64,000 nt of DNA. It comes from Mucor racemosus (taxonomy: Eukaryota > Mucoromycota > Mucoromycetes > Mucorales > Mucoraceae). The DNA lies in assembly GCA_027405735.1 (NCBI GenBank), contig JAPEHQ010000002.1:2046001-2110000 (forward strand), given 5' to 3'. Made by a program: the position numbers and the translations under genes. Each line of letters begins with the position of its first letter. Position 1 is the first letter of the stretch. Below the pieces are notes generated by a model, which worked only from the letters and a program-made list of their open reading frames with translations, did not search any database and had not been told where the DNA came from. Shown here piece after piece: positions 34,091 to 45,730 of the stretch.

Positions 34091-35769
34091 GTCATTAATT
34101 TATTCATCCACTAATTTACTGATTTTTCTTGCCTCATCACCATAAATCATCCTAAACGATATTGTATTAATTTGAATTCTTTTCCTTTTAAAACGATTAT
34201 GTTATATACAGTACTCTATTACATTAGGTTATTGAATAAACATCAAGTTTTGCGTAATGAATTTCTACGTAATTTAAATCACAGATTTTCCAAAATTCAA
34301 GATTTCTAAAATCCGGAAATGCAAAATTAATGGAAATTTTGGTAAAATAAAAGGATTTCTTGAAAAAGTGCCATAGACCCTGAAATTTTGAATAAATTTA
34401 GTGCATTTTTTTCCCAGGATGCAATGTCCGTTTTCTTTGTATTATCCCATAACATTAGTATATTTTTATGAATCATTAAATTGGAAGTTATTTCACCACT
34501 GTCCATTGCCTTCATTGGATCAATAAAACGAGATGTAGATGTATATTATTGAAAAAAAATACGTTTGTATGGGTAATCGGTGAGAAGTACCACATTCCAT
34601 GCCATGAATAGACATAAAAATAAATTATCTCGAAAATTCATTAATTATATAGATTCGTTGTTGATCTTTATACTTTGAATATTGTAAAATATACATAACT
34701 GAAATTAATTATATGTTATAATAGAGATAATTTTTATTTATTGATAATTTATGACAGAAAATAGTACAAAGTATAAGATTACTTACCTGAAAAAAATGGC
34801 GATAGTCTCCCCTTGTTTTTGTGTAAGTTTGGTTGAGAAGAAAAAAAAAGGACAATAGTTTCCCTACAATTTTTGCAATATAACCTCGTTAATTATGTGA
34901 AGTATATATAAAAGACGAGTAGCAGTGATATCAGAAATTTGGCAATAGTTCTCCCTGTTTACGTGATGAACCTTGTAGTATATAACTAGGACATAATGGA
35001 TCTGGATATGATAATGGAAGCACAAGCATATAGGAGATTATTAAACATTATGCAAACGGATACACAATTCAGACTAATTTATATATATATATATATACAA
35101 ACGTTACTTATTAGTATATTGTTTGTACCGTTAAATATGGTATTATACGCTGTAAAAATCTTATAAATGTACTTGGAATAATTGTAAATGTTCCTAAAAT
35201 AGTTGTCATTGTCCCTTAATATGCCCATAAAATAATCATTTCTGTCCATATATCGGATATTTTTGGGCACATAATTTTTTCCACACAAAAATGGTATACG
35301 ACAGTAAATTTAGCGAGTTTGGGTCGTAGTGATGGGTTGTTTCAAATGTTTCTTGAAAAAATATATAAAAGTAAATAATGGTTCAAAATTGAATCTTAAA
35401 ATTGCACTAAATGTGCAGTGAGTATATAAACAATATATCTCAATTTCATTAGCTAATAGCTATTTTTGAACGGATAGAGCACATGGCTTTAACTGAAGCC
35501 CCTTTTTCTCTGACTAAATAAAGTAGGGCGGGTAGAAAGATGCTTGCAAATCGATGTATATTAACCCAAATGGGCTGAAAAATTCAAACTGTATACTACA
35601 AATGTAATAGTATTCAAAACTAAAAGTTTCAGTATCTATTAATTCGCTGGTTGAATTGTTGAAGAAATAAAGCCTCCACTTTTTGCACACAAACACATCT
35701 GCAACTTCTGAAAAAGCCAGTTTTTTGCAAATATAAAATTAAAAACACTGCAACTAATTCTCACTGAAT

Positions 35770-36090
35770 ACGCAGGGAATACGTAGGGAATACGCATGGT
35801 AAAACGAACATATTACCTTACAGCGGAATACGGTGTAATAATACGCTCATATTACGGTGATGGAACTCGCATATTACATGCATACTCCAACTTTTTTTCA
35901 ACATTTTACGTTTTCTACAGGCTCTCTATATTCTTGACCCTTTTTTTATTTGCTCATTTTGAAAATATTACCATTATATTACAATGTTTTTAAATTTTTT
36001 CATTGCTTGCATGATTTTCTTTACACGAAAAAAAAATACAGATGTATTCCCTGCAGGGAATACGAGGTATAACGGACTTTAGTCGCTCTG
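35770..36090 (+). repeat. tRNA-upstream repeat, copy 1
   Basis: Shares 'AATACGCATGGTAAA.CGAACAT', 'ACATGCATACTCCAAC', 'GGCTCTCTATATTC', 'GAAAATATTACCATTATATTACAATG' and a 'CCTGCAGGGAA..ACGAGGTA' end with 59865-60085. It begins with three GGGAATACG-type units and ends in a 20-bp palindrome. The last shared base is 60 bp upstream of tRNA-Trp. Confidence 0.85.
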
Positions 36091-36146
36091 AAAAAACCTA
36101 TTTGCAAATAGTTATATAATATATAAAAAATAAAAAATCATCAGTC

Positions 36147-36219
36147 GGGGGGTTGGCTCAATTGGTAGAGCGTCAGATTCCAAATCTGAAGGTCAAGAGT
36201 TCGATTCTCTTACTCCTCA
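36147..36219 (+). tRNA. tRNA-Trp (CCA)
   Basis: 73 nt with all arms: acceptor GGGGGGT paired with ACTCCTC (two G-U), D arm GCTCAATTGGTAGAGC, anticodon stem TCAGA/TCTGA with loop TTCCAAA (anticodon CCA), T arm AAGAG-TTCGATT-CTCTT, discriminator A. No intron. A T6 tract at 36224 is a suitable Pol III terminator. Confidence 0.93.
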
Positions 36220-37224
36220 AAGAATTTTTTGTTTTTGTTCATTATAAAGGTGTTTGTAGCTTTTTTTTTTGCTTCAAAATCAGTTGTATTGAAGAAAAGA
36301 TGGAATGAGAAATCCAATAATTTATTTAAACGATAAAACAGATTACAATATTGTTGCAAAACAAACCGCTCAAGCTGGTTTAATAAATAGTATTAATTCT
36401 AATGAAACATTATCTTTCATATTTTTTATTTTCAACATCCATTATATTTTATCAGCTCATTTTACACATTTCAATTCAGTACTGTATAAATAACCATGTT
36501 CAAAAAGAACATTTAATAAGTATTTTGTCTTGCATTTTGTATCTTATTTCTCGCCTATATTTTTGGTTACATTTTATCTTGATATCATTTTTGATATTCT
36601 TTTCTTTATATTTGTGCTGAACTAGGTAGTATTTCTCCACATAATAAATTAAAAGTCATCTCATTTGAAACCATGCCATGCAATTCAAATAAGAGATTAT
36701 GAATATAAACCATAAATAACCAAGGATATTCTAATGTATCAAAGATACCAAGGGTATTCATAATGTGTTGTATTATAAATAAAAAAAACCTAAAAATTTC
36801 ATGCGAATCAAATAGAACAAGTAAGGGCTGTTCTGAACGCATGATTGACAACTGAGGTTGTCAAAAACCAATTTAAGAGCCGCCCTTGATCAAGTAAATC
36901 AAGGACTCAACAACCCAACAATATATTCAAAATTGCGGAATAACTGAAAGTCGACAGAACAACTGCCAGACAAATATCAATAACCAAATAATATAAATAG
37001 AGAAGTAGAAATAGTATTTTATTGTAGATTATCCATAATTAAATAAAGAAGGATTTAAACAGTATCTCTTTTAAAGCTTTTTTTATAAAATTTTACTCCT
37101 TTTTACTGCAATATTCACTATATTGCAAGATCCTTAAAACTATATCTATATATATTTTAGGATCTAATATCAAAAAGTGGTAGATATATTGTATATTAGT
37201 TATTTTAAGGATTTAAGCCAATTA
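36220..37224. other. Spacer with a possible LTR-like sequence
   Basis: No supported gene. The stretch 36842-37061 begins TG, contains a perfect TTGACAAC-TGAG-GTTGTCAA hairpin, a TATA-like 'ATATAAATAG' (about 36989) and 'AATAAAG', and ends CA, which suggests a solo LTR; no target duplication is visible, so this stays tentative. Confidence 0.3.
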
Positions 37225-37311
37225 TAAAGCTAGCCGTTCGATCTCGCTTTTGCAATTTTTTTAATGAGTATATCATATGATTAGCAGCTCTACTTTGTTA
37301 CGCTTGATTAT

Positions 37312-37365
37312 TGACTCCAGTGATGGCCATGTTTATGTTTATGACATTGGAGATATAGAGGTAAG
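37312..37365 (+). pseudogene. Dynein intermediate chain fragment, copy 3 (short)
   Basis: Only the last strand remains (DSSDGHVYVYDIGD-like), with two hexamer units, followed by a GTAAGA splice-donor-like sequence. Confidence 0.5.
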
Positions 37366-40129
37366 ACTAAAACTTAATGTAAATCACCCCTAGCGCAATA
37401 ATTATAAAGTAAGATAAACTATCACACAATATTAACATCATGTTGTATAAAGATTTAAAGTAATTAACTTGAACCAAATGGATACAGCATTATACATTCT
37501 TGAAAAAGTTCTCAAGTATTATAAAATATCTTATTTTTAAGACTTACAAGGCTTATAAGCGGAATATTAATTTAAAAAATTATTTTTGTCCAGATCATCA
37601 ATTTTGACATTTTTTAATTTTTTTTTTCTGATTTTGCATATCTAGAGTTAATCATACAACTAATTATAAAAACAAAAAATATACACATATACAGAATTTA
37701 GCGCTCTATTTGCTCAATAAAAAATATCAAACATTTTTATTGCAAAATATTACATGAAAATCCTTTAACCTAAATTCCGTTTTTTGGACAAAAGTACAAA
37801 TTTTCATTACTTAACATTTTATATTAAGCTTTTATAAAATGTGTATTAGTCATAGCTACAATTTTCTCTCACAATGTAGTATATTTAAACGTTGATTTTG
37901 GTATCAAAATTTGATTTTTCTGTTTTTTGATCAAAATCATGAGTGTTGGTAGGGATAAAATGAGTCCCGAAAATGTCCGCTACAAAGTCTGAATTTTCAG
38001 ACCGTACGTGCTTAAATACAAGAAAAGCAAAAAAAAAAAGCACCTTTTTATTTAAAATTTAGATATACTTTACCATAATATAAAAGGTTTAGCCGTTCAA
38101 TCTTGCTATGCTCAATTACAGCGTCGCTCTACCGGCTCGCTTTTGCAATCTTTTAATGAATCTATGATATGACAGCCGGTTTCTCTGGTAGAAAATGCAT
38201 GTTTCTATGATAACAGATATTGCCGAATTTTGTTTAGTTTATGGGTTGATGAGCTGTAATGCTGCTTTTATATTGGCTGAAATGTGCAATTTAGCAGGGT
38301 TTTAATTGCACTAAATAATGTAAAGCCTTGAAAATCCTTTTCTACATGTGTTGTTTCTCTTTTTTTGTTTTCATATTCCAAGGATATTATTCACCATTTG
38401 ATAATGCATATCAGACTACTATCAAGCTAGTATTCTTTTCTTTTATCTGAATACATATGCTAGCATAAGGGACTGATGTTTTTAATATACTGTAGGTAAG
38501 AGTCGTTATATTAGAGACTGATATTTTTATTTAACTGTATTCTAAGATCAAATATCATTATTTACTATTGTGCTATTGGACGTATTTCTTGATTACAAGA
38601 TCAAATCGAAGGAAGGCAATGATATTTATATTTACTCAATGAAAAGCTAGAACTGGCTACAAACTCAAGAAATGTTCCAGAAAAGTGATAAAATTTCAAA
38701 TGACATAGAAACAAAAAAAAAAGAATAATGTAATGTCTTGTCTAATAACCATAGTTTTGATCGTTGTAGTTATACTTCAAAACAAATCTTTTTACAGCTG
38801 ACAGTTGTAAACTAAAATAGTAAGTTTAAAGAAGGTTAATTTGTTTAAATTTTATGTGTGATAAAGTAACATCTACTGTATAATCTTAGATTTGTCTTGC
38901 GGTATAAATTTACGCAGTAAGTGCTATTTAAGTTTATGCCTGAGCAAAAACCATTGTTGCTGCAAATATTACAGCTACAAATATATTTACAAATGATAAT
39001 AATCATAAATATATTGGCTGTTGAATGTATTGCTCTACTACATCAAAAACCTATTGAACTGTACTGTCTATAATCTATATTATTAATAAATGCAAATGTA
39101 ATTTAAAAATACATTCCAATAAAAAATACAATGGAATTTTGAGAACGGCACGATGCTCATGTACAAATCAATTTGTGCCCATACAATCCGCTCATTATGC
39201 TCATGGTCAGATTTTATCGATATGCACAAATAGGAATAATTATACGCTTATGAGCAATTCTAATATTATGCACACATAGGATTAATGTCATGCACACGGA
39301 CAAAATCTATTGTAATTCTACAAATACAGGCTTTTCGTTATGCTCGTGTGCAGTTTCTTTTGTTGTGCCCATGTGCATCTTGTTATCTTTTTAGCCATTA
39401 TTCAGTGGGCGCAGCAACTCATTAGGCTATAGTGCCTAGCCCACCTGGACACAAAAAAATTATTTTGTGCACCGCAGGTCGGCCGTAGTGCTTTTATATA
39501 TAAATCCTTTAAATTTGTGATTTTATGGACTTTTTTTGAATCCGGTTGTATCATATTATATTTTTCAAGTTAAACCCCCCCTTATTAGGCTAATAACGTT
39601 GTAGGTTGTATTTATGCTTTATGATATATCAGAAGTTTGTACCCAGATATAGAAATTCAGGGACAACTACTATTGATGTTTTATCAATAACAATAAGAAT
39701 CGAACAAGAGTAAAAAGTGTAGTTTATTCAATATACAATGTGAGGATATATGTAATAGACGGCAATCTCGGGTAATATAATGATGATATGGGTACACCGA
39801 GGACTGAGACTATGAAAATAGATATCAGTAATGCCATATATATAGATTCTGATATAACAATTGAAATCCAACATGGCATGACATTTAGTAACTCATACTA
39901 AATATCATACTACCTAACCACTAGCATTAACAACTACTAGCAGGAACATTCAGGAGCACTTGGCAACAATGAAACATAAGCAATCCTACATCTTATCCAA
40001 ATGATACAATCACAGATTCCCAATTCCATAAATTCCATTGTATATTGATTTGTTCCCAAATCATATCAAGTACCTCAATACCCGGCAATATTATTAAAAA
40101 TCAAGCTTTTTATAGCTTATTATAACAAT

Positions 40130-40400
40130 AACAATGGGATGTTTCTGATTCTAGATTGACATTTATCATAAGGCGGGCTGATGATACGTTTGTTACTACT
40201 GTAGATGGAACCAGTCAATTCAATTTATGGAATTTGGATGCAAATACCGAGAAACCATTTGTAATTACTTAATAAATTGGTTCTGTTAAAGCATTAAATA
40301 AATTGGCTTGGGACAAAGAGGGTAAGAAGGCGGCAATAGGTTCCAGTGATAGCCATGTTTATATTTATGTTTATGTTTATGATATTGGAGAAGTAAGACT
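40130..40400 (+). pseudogene. Dynein intermediate chain fragment, copy 4 (best preserved)
   Basis: Two WD40 blades: 'ADDTFVTTVDGTSQFNLWNL' from 40177, then after a GT..AG segment of about 31 nt 'ALNKLAWDKEGKKAAIGSSD' from about 40292 and 'YDIGE' followed by GTAAGA. The match is to the C-terminal WD40 repeats of cytoplasmic dynein intermediate chain. Splice-like signals in place argue for DNA-level duplication, not a retrocopy. Confidence 0.75.
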
Positions 40401-41225
40401 AAATGAAACTCAGTGTAAATTACCTCTAGCGCAATAATTATAAAGTAAGACTATATTATCATCAAATAAGCTATCGCATAATATTAACTTGTATAAAGAT
40501 TTACAATAATAAGCTTGAATCAAGTGGATACAGCATCGTAAATTCTTGAAAAAGTTCTCAAGTATTATAAAATATCTTATTTTTAAGACTTACAAGGCTT
40601 ATAAGCGGAATATTAATTTCGAAAATTATTTTTGTCCAGATCATCAATTTTGACATTTTCTGAATTTTTTTTCTGATTTTTCAAACGTAGAGTTAATTAT
40701 ACTACGAATTATAAAAACAAAAAATATACACATATACAGAATTTAGCGCTCTATTTGCTCAATAAAAAATATCAAACATTTTTATTGCAAAATATCACAT
40801 GAAAATCCTTTAGTCAAAAAACCATTTTTGGGCCAAAAGTACAAAGTTTCATTACTTAACATTTAATATTAAGCTTTTATAAAATGTGTATTAGTCATGG
40901 CTACATTTTTCTCTCACAATGTAGTATATTTAAACGTTGATTTTGGTATCAAAATTTGATTTTTCTGTTTTTTGATCAAAATCATGAGTGTTGGTAAGGA
41001 TGAAATGAGCCCCAAAAATGTCCGCTACAAAAACTGAATTTTCAGATTGTACGTGGTTAAATACAAGAAAAAGTTGAAAAAAAAAGCTTTTTTTATTAAA
41101 AACTTAGATATATCATAATATATAAGAGATCTAGCCGTTTGATATTGCCAGGCTCAATTACGGTGTTGTCCTACGGGCTAGATTTTGCAATTTTTTTAAA
41201 TGAATGTATGATTTGACAGACAGTT

Positions 41226-42482
41226 TTTCTAGTCTTAAATAAACTACATTTACTATATCAGTAAGCAATGTTATGAAATACTAATTTTATAGCTTAGATA
41301 AAACACTGCTTGCTCTAACTCTACGTCACTGTAAAATTTATTAATAGGATCCATATTTTGATGAGCTTTGGCACTCTTAATGCCCCCCCAAACAAAGCTG
41401 ATTTTACAAATTTTAAATTTAAAGAGGATTTTAAGTCGATCAAAATGAATCTAACGTCAATTTTTTTATATTATTTTATCTTAAAGTATAAAAGTATATT
41501 TACACTTGCTGAAATTTTGTAATTGATACAATTCCTCTAAATTATTCATTTCATCGCACATTTTTGTTAGTGATATCGATTTGAATAATAATGCGATTTT
41601 ACGTTCCGCATGAAATTCTCAAAAATACTTAAATGACAATTTGCATTAGTTGGTATACCGTATACTTTTTTTTTTTGTATTAAATAGTAAATAAAAAAAT
41701 ATGAGCTAATTATGAAGATGCCACTCTATGTATTTCAGGCTTTTTTTTTTTTTAAAAAAAAAGAGAATATATGTCTATTTTTTTTAAGCGTGGTTTTCAC
41801 AAATTACATGATTTTTCAAAAAATTACGGCCATTTTTGCCTAAGTATATGTAGAGATGTAGGGAAGTAGAGATAGAGATATGTAGATATGTAGATATGTA
41901 GAGATGTAGATGGATAAATTTGGTGTTTGGGATTGACGCCTCTTATTATATAGGGCATTTATATAGTTGGACAATCTAATACCTGGTGCTCTTTTAATAT
42001 ATATTACTGCATTGCCAATACTCTATTAGTTTTCTTTTATTTTACTTTCAACACATCACCGTTATAAACATTATTTGTAACAACAATAATATAATATTGT
42101 GATTTACGATCCAGCGATATATTATGGCATTTACTGATGCTTTTTGATTTAAAAATTCTGAAATTATCTTACCAAGGATTACCAGATGATCAATTATCAA
42201 GATCTGAAAGATGTGTTAATTCTCTAAGCTGAAATAATTAAGCAGGTTGTATTTTATTTTCCAAAAAAATACACAATGGCATTAGTTTTTGCCTATATGA
42301 AGGGCTGAAATTGTAAAATTAATTCAACAGGTTGGTAATGAAATTTTCTCTTTAATAGCAAACTTTCGGGCCCACTGACGGTTAAAAAAGCTTTAAGGGG
42401 TTTACACTTGTCCCCAACCACTTATTTCCAAACAATTTGAATTAATCCCAAGCAGATTTATTACTTGATTCAGAAAATTTAA
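41226..42482. other. Spacer, no gene seen
   Basis: AT-rich; A/T runs near 41670 and 41745, and the short minisatellite listed next. Nothing else is supported. Confidence 0.4.
41850..41915. repeat. TAGAGATG/TAGATATG minisatellite
   Basis: Imperfect 6-8 bp units 'GTAGAGAT', 'GTAGATAT' repeated about eight times. Confidence 0.8.
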
Positions 42483-43054
42483 TTATTTTTTTTTCTCTGC
42501 GATATGAAGATTATCAACATTATAAAATTCACAGCGTTCATCAAGCCATTTCTGCTCTTTGCCCGAGCTTACGAAATAATCAAAGCTCCATTCTTTTCCT
42601 AATAGCGAATCTCTATTTCCAATCCAAATATAAACTTCTGTATCAATTGATGTTTTATCATCTATTGTGGACACTTGAGTAGATACACGCTTATAATCCT
42701 GATATTCATATATAAACACCCAAATCTCATTATTTTATATACGATTTTATAGGCATACCTCTCCTTCAAAACAATCCAATGCGTTTATATCTTTCAACTC
42801 AAGTCCTTGACAAAGTATACCCTTTACAATGTCTTGTTCATCTCCAGTCTGGATTACTGCAGGATAATCTTCTCCAGTTAGTGAAAATCGTTTATGCCCC
42901 TGAATGATAATTGCGTAAGGAGTCTGTTTATCGCCTCACAAAATAGTTAAAATATATAATTTACCTTCAATAGGGTAGATCTCAATTGAATGGATTTCAA
43001 TTTAAGTGTTTTGTCATGGTCAGAAGCAGTAGCCCCACATAATACTATATACAT
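42483..43054 (-). CDS. AIG2/gamma-glutamylcyclotransferase-like protein
   Basis: Three exons on the minus strand, 43054-42965, 42923-42759 and 42725-42483, with introns of 41 and 33 nt, giving 165 aa. The fold is the BtrG/GGCT type. 'PAVIQTGDEQDIVKG' is followed by 'INALDCFEGE', whose Glu83 matches the conserved acid of the family, then 'YEYQDYKRVSTQV' and 'EVYIW..LLGKEWSFDYF', typical of AIG2-like proteins. The N-terminal 'YGTL' loop that holds substrate in cyclotransferases is replaced by 'LCGAT', so activity on gamma-glutamyl amines is uncertain. The 33-nt intron is extremely short but both sides match the family. Confidence 0.78.
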
Positions 43055-43294
43055 AAAGTTTAAATTTCAACATGTCATGATATATTTTCTTTATATTTTA
43101 TTTTACCTCTTAAAAGTACAGTTTCTGACATTAAGGAACCATAAAAAAGGGCGGAATAGCTCATTTTGTTGTTGTAACAAGTGCCTAATATACAGAAAGA
43201 GTAGGAATGCAAAAAGATGACCTATTTATATTTGTTAATAAATGGAGCTTATCGGAGATGACTCACGATAGCATATTTGCAACTGATGTATTTT

Positions 43295-43330
43295 ACACAC
43301 ACACACGCATATATATATATATATATATAC
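43295..43330. repeat. (CA)n(TA)n microsatellite
   Basis: About 36 bp of CA then TA dinucleotides between the two divergent genes. Confidence 0.85.
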
Positions 43331-43472
43331 AAAATGCTAATCTTCTTCTGTGTCTCCCCTGGTGACGCAAATACCTTAAATTTGGTGGATTTCTCTCGGA
43401 ATTAAGGTCTCAACTATATTAAATAAACTTTTGGTGATAACAACCAAAAGGGAGAAACGCTGTACAAGGCTG

Positions 43473-43480
43473 TATATAAA
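43473..43480 (+). promoter_or_regulatory. TATA box of the coiled-coil gene
   Basis: TATATAAA, 49 bp upstream of the ATG at 43529, with C/T-rich sequence between. Confidence 0.5.
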
Positions 43481-43528
43481 TCTTCCGCTTGTTTCTTATC
43501 CTTTCTTTCTAACATTCATCTTGTAATT

Positions 43529-44641
43529 ATGATTGTTAATATCGAAAAAGCAGAAGAAATTGTAAATTATGGCGGTGCAAAAAAGCATCTGATCACTCAG
43601 AAAAAATTGTTACACCAGGTCATTGATCAAGTACACCAACGACGCACCATGATTCATAATTACTTGACTACTGTAAACATCATTTCACAACACTGCAACC
43701 GAAAAAAAAATTCACTAGAACAATTAATTCATCATTTAGATGGTCGAGGTCAAGCATTAGATCAAGGGCTTCAAAAGATCAGCCACCAACAAAAAGAATT
43801 AGAAAGACGGCAAATCCATCTAGAGCAAGAGTTACAATTTGCTCGAGTCATTGCAGAAAAAAGTCGAGAAAAGAAGCTTCGTTGCGAACAACATTATCAC
43901 GCAGTAGTGTCAGTACCTCTCCTTTCAGCGCAATCTAAAAAGCGCTACTTGAAAGCAAGAGACAATAATGCAGAAGCCGAGCAACAAGTCTCCGAGAAAC
44001 GGGAAGCGCTTGAAAAGTGTCGAGCACATCTTAAACTCATGTCTAGAACAGTTTCAGCTCAGTATTTTGAACAGGATCAACTATGCACTCAAAGAAGAGG
44101 TTCTGTAGATACTATCATGACATCAACACAACAGCTGGCCTATTTAAAACAAGGTTGTGAGTTTTGGTCAGGGTTTGACAGTTATCAGGCCCAGGTCGTT
44201 TTAGAATCTGCAATTTATTTGTCTGATTTGGAAAACCAGCCTAATAAAAAAAAGATAAACAACAGTTTGTTGGATATTCATCAAGTGTGGACAAAGACAT
44301 TCAAATTAGCTTGTTTTGAATATGGTGATCGAGAAATATACGGTGATACTCGTTGGAATCCCAATGTATTGGAGGTCAATTTTGATTGTGACATGTGTCA
44401 GACATCTCAAATAGGTTGGCCAAAAGTGGTTCGAGATTGTGAGTTAGCATGTGAATTATGTTATAGCACTATTGCTGAAGAAGAGCATTGTCCCAGTAAG
44501 CCAATAAAAGACGTTAATAGTGATAGTAAAGTATCCGTATCGGCAGAGCAACATTGTCACCCAAGTAGTCGTAAAATGAAGAAATTAATGAGCAATTTCT
44601 TTCATCATCACTCCTCCAAGGTTGATCCTAATATCATGTAA
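43529..44641 (+). CDS. Coiled-coil protein with a C-terminal Cys cluster, family unknown
   Basis: Single exon, 370 aa. Residues about 15-190 are Gln/Glu/Lys/Arg-rich heptad-like helix with many His, predicted coiled coil. A more globular part follows ('CEFWSGFDSYQAQVVLESA'). Residues about 290-315 carry CDMC then CELACELC, which could bind one zinc ion. The tail is basic with 'RKMKKLMSNFFHHH'. There is no signal peptide or membrane segment. A TATA box lies close upstream and an AATAAATAAATAA polyadenylation-like sequence right after the stop (44663). I do not recognise the family. Confidence 0.8.
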   Translation: MIVNIEKAEEIVNYGGAKKHLITQKKLLHQVIDQVHQRRTMIHNYLTTVNIISQHCNRKKNSLEQLIHHLDGRGQALDQGLQKISHQQKELERRQIHLEQELQFARVIAEKSREKKLRCEQHYHAVVSVPLLSAQSKKRYLKARDNNAEAEQQVSEKREALEKCRAHLKLMSRTVSAQYFEQDQLCTQRRGSVDTIMTSTQQLAYLKQGCEFWSGFDSYQAQVVLESAIYLSDLENQPNKKKINNSLLDIHQVWTKTFKLACFEYGDREIYGDTRWNPNVLEVNFDCDMCQTSQIGWPKVVRDCELACELCYSTIAEEEHCPSKPIKDVNSDSKVSVSAEQHCHPSSRKMKKLMSNFFHHHSSKVDPNIM

Positions 44642-45730
44642 AATAGTTAATAGTTGTATTTTTAATAAATAAATAATTTTATATCATTTTCCCGGTAATT
44701 GAAAAGAAAACTAACCCGGATCGTTTCTTTTATAATGTGTTTGCTTAATGTCAAGTTGCTGTTTGTATCAAAGGATGCGTATTATGCTTTTGCAATTTTA
44801 CAAGAAAATTTACTATTTTTCGGATTTTTTGTTACTAATGCCACAAATTTGAATGATAAAGCCTTTTTTTATCTCAAAAACTAGCTCATACTGTGATAAT
44901 CATGATAAATAGAATATAACAATCTGTAGTAGTAATCAGTTGTTGGAAAAGGAGATTTACAAATATACAAATGAGGTTGCTTTTTTCAAGATCTATGCAT
45001 CTTTAAAAAAATTTCGAGACATATTAAAGTACTCTAATGCTCACCAAATTTCGAGTCATGTTGAATGACAAATGTATGGTATAATGCAAATGATTTTTAT
45101 ATTTCATACTAGCAGTGAATTTGTCAAGCATCTAGATGATGGTGGAAGTAGATGAATATTTAAATGCCGCCGAAATAATTCAAAGTTTGAGATTATTTCA
45201 AGAATTAATATTGCCATATTTTTACACTTTAAATAATTTTATAATTTGTATACACATTTATCAACATGTATAAAACAAAATATAATTTTTATATATATAA
45301 AAAATTGCAGCATTTGCTATTTATTAGCAAAGTTTTTTTGGATATAGACAATATTTATATTTCACATCCCGTTTTTTCTGCTGCATGCGCCATCATTAAA
45401 TTAATCAAAATCACAGTATATTTCATTACATTACACAGACAATACCGAGATAATTTGACCATAGCATCTTTTCAATGGATCTAGATTTCTCATACATTAG
45501 CTCTTTGGTAAAAAAAATAAAATAAAATAAAAAACTTACACTACATTTACCCATTGAAATGATACCCACAAGCAAATGTTTTCCTTACATCACATCCGTC
45601 CTCCGTTTCATGTTTCCTCAAGACGTCACTTGTGTATCGGCTATCCAAAAGCATCATTTCAAATAGGATCAACTAAAGACATCTTGTATTTTTTTTTTTT
45701 TGTTTCTATCAAGTATCCACCCCTTAAAAA
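44642..45730. other. Intergenic, no gene seen
   Basis: AT-rich; short frames at 44699 and 45266 have no family features. The last 60 bp before 45731 include a T12 run and the C-rich leader of the next gene. Confidence 0.45.

Larger units (their letters stand above)
32871..35769. other. Gene-poor spacer
   Basis: No supported gene in about 2.9 kb. It contains a T/C-rich degenerate tandem region (33953-34090), a 12-bp inverted repeat (33834-33897) and three 'CAATAGTTTCCCT'-like motifs at about 34798, 34852 and 34941. Confidence 0.4.
37225..41225 (-). repeat. Inverted copy of the R1/dynein/S1/S2 repeat, without the big insertions
   Basis: Read on the minus strand the order is R1 (41225-40550), dynein (40550-40110), S1 (40100-38560), S2 (38560-38210), R1 (38210-37500), dynein (37500-37310). 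This is the order found at 3.0-18.7 kb, but without element I, the gag element, the Tc1 element and about 2.3 kb of spacer. Confidence 0.85.

Noticed and set aside
36842..37061. Firm call of a solo LTR downstream of tRNA-Trp
   Set aside because: TG..CA ends, TATA and AATAAA are suggestive, but no target duplication or second copy is visible.
37225..41225. Interpretation of the R1-dynein direct repeats as LTRs of a retrotransposon
   Set aside because: R1-dynein copies flank S1-S2 in direct orientation, but there is no coding content, TG..CA ends or target duplication.
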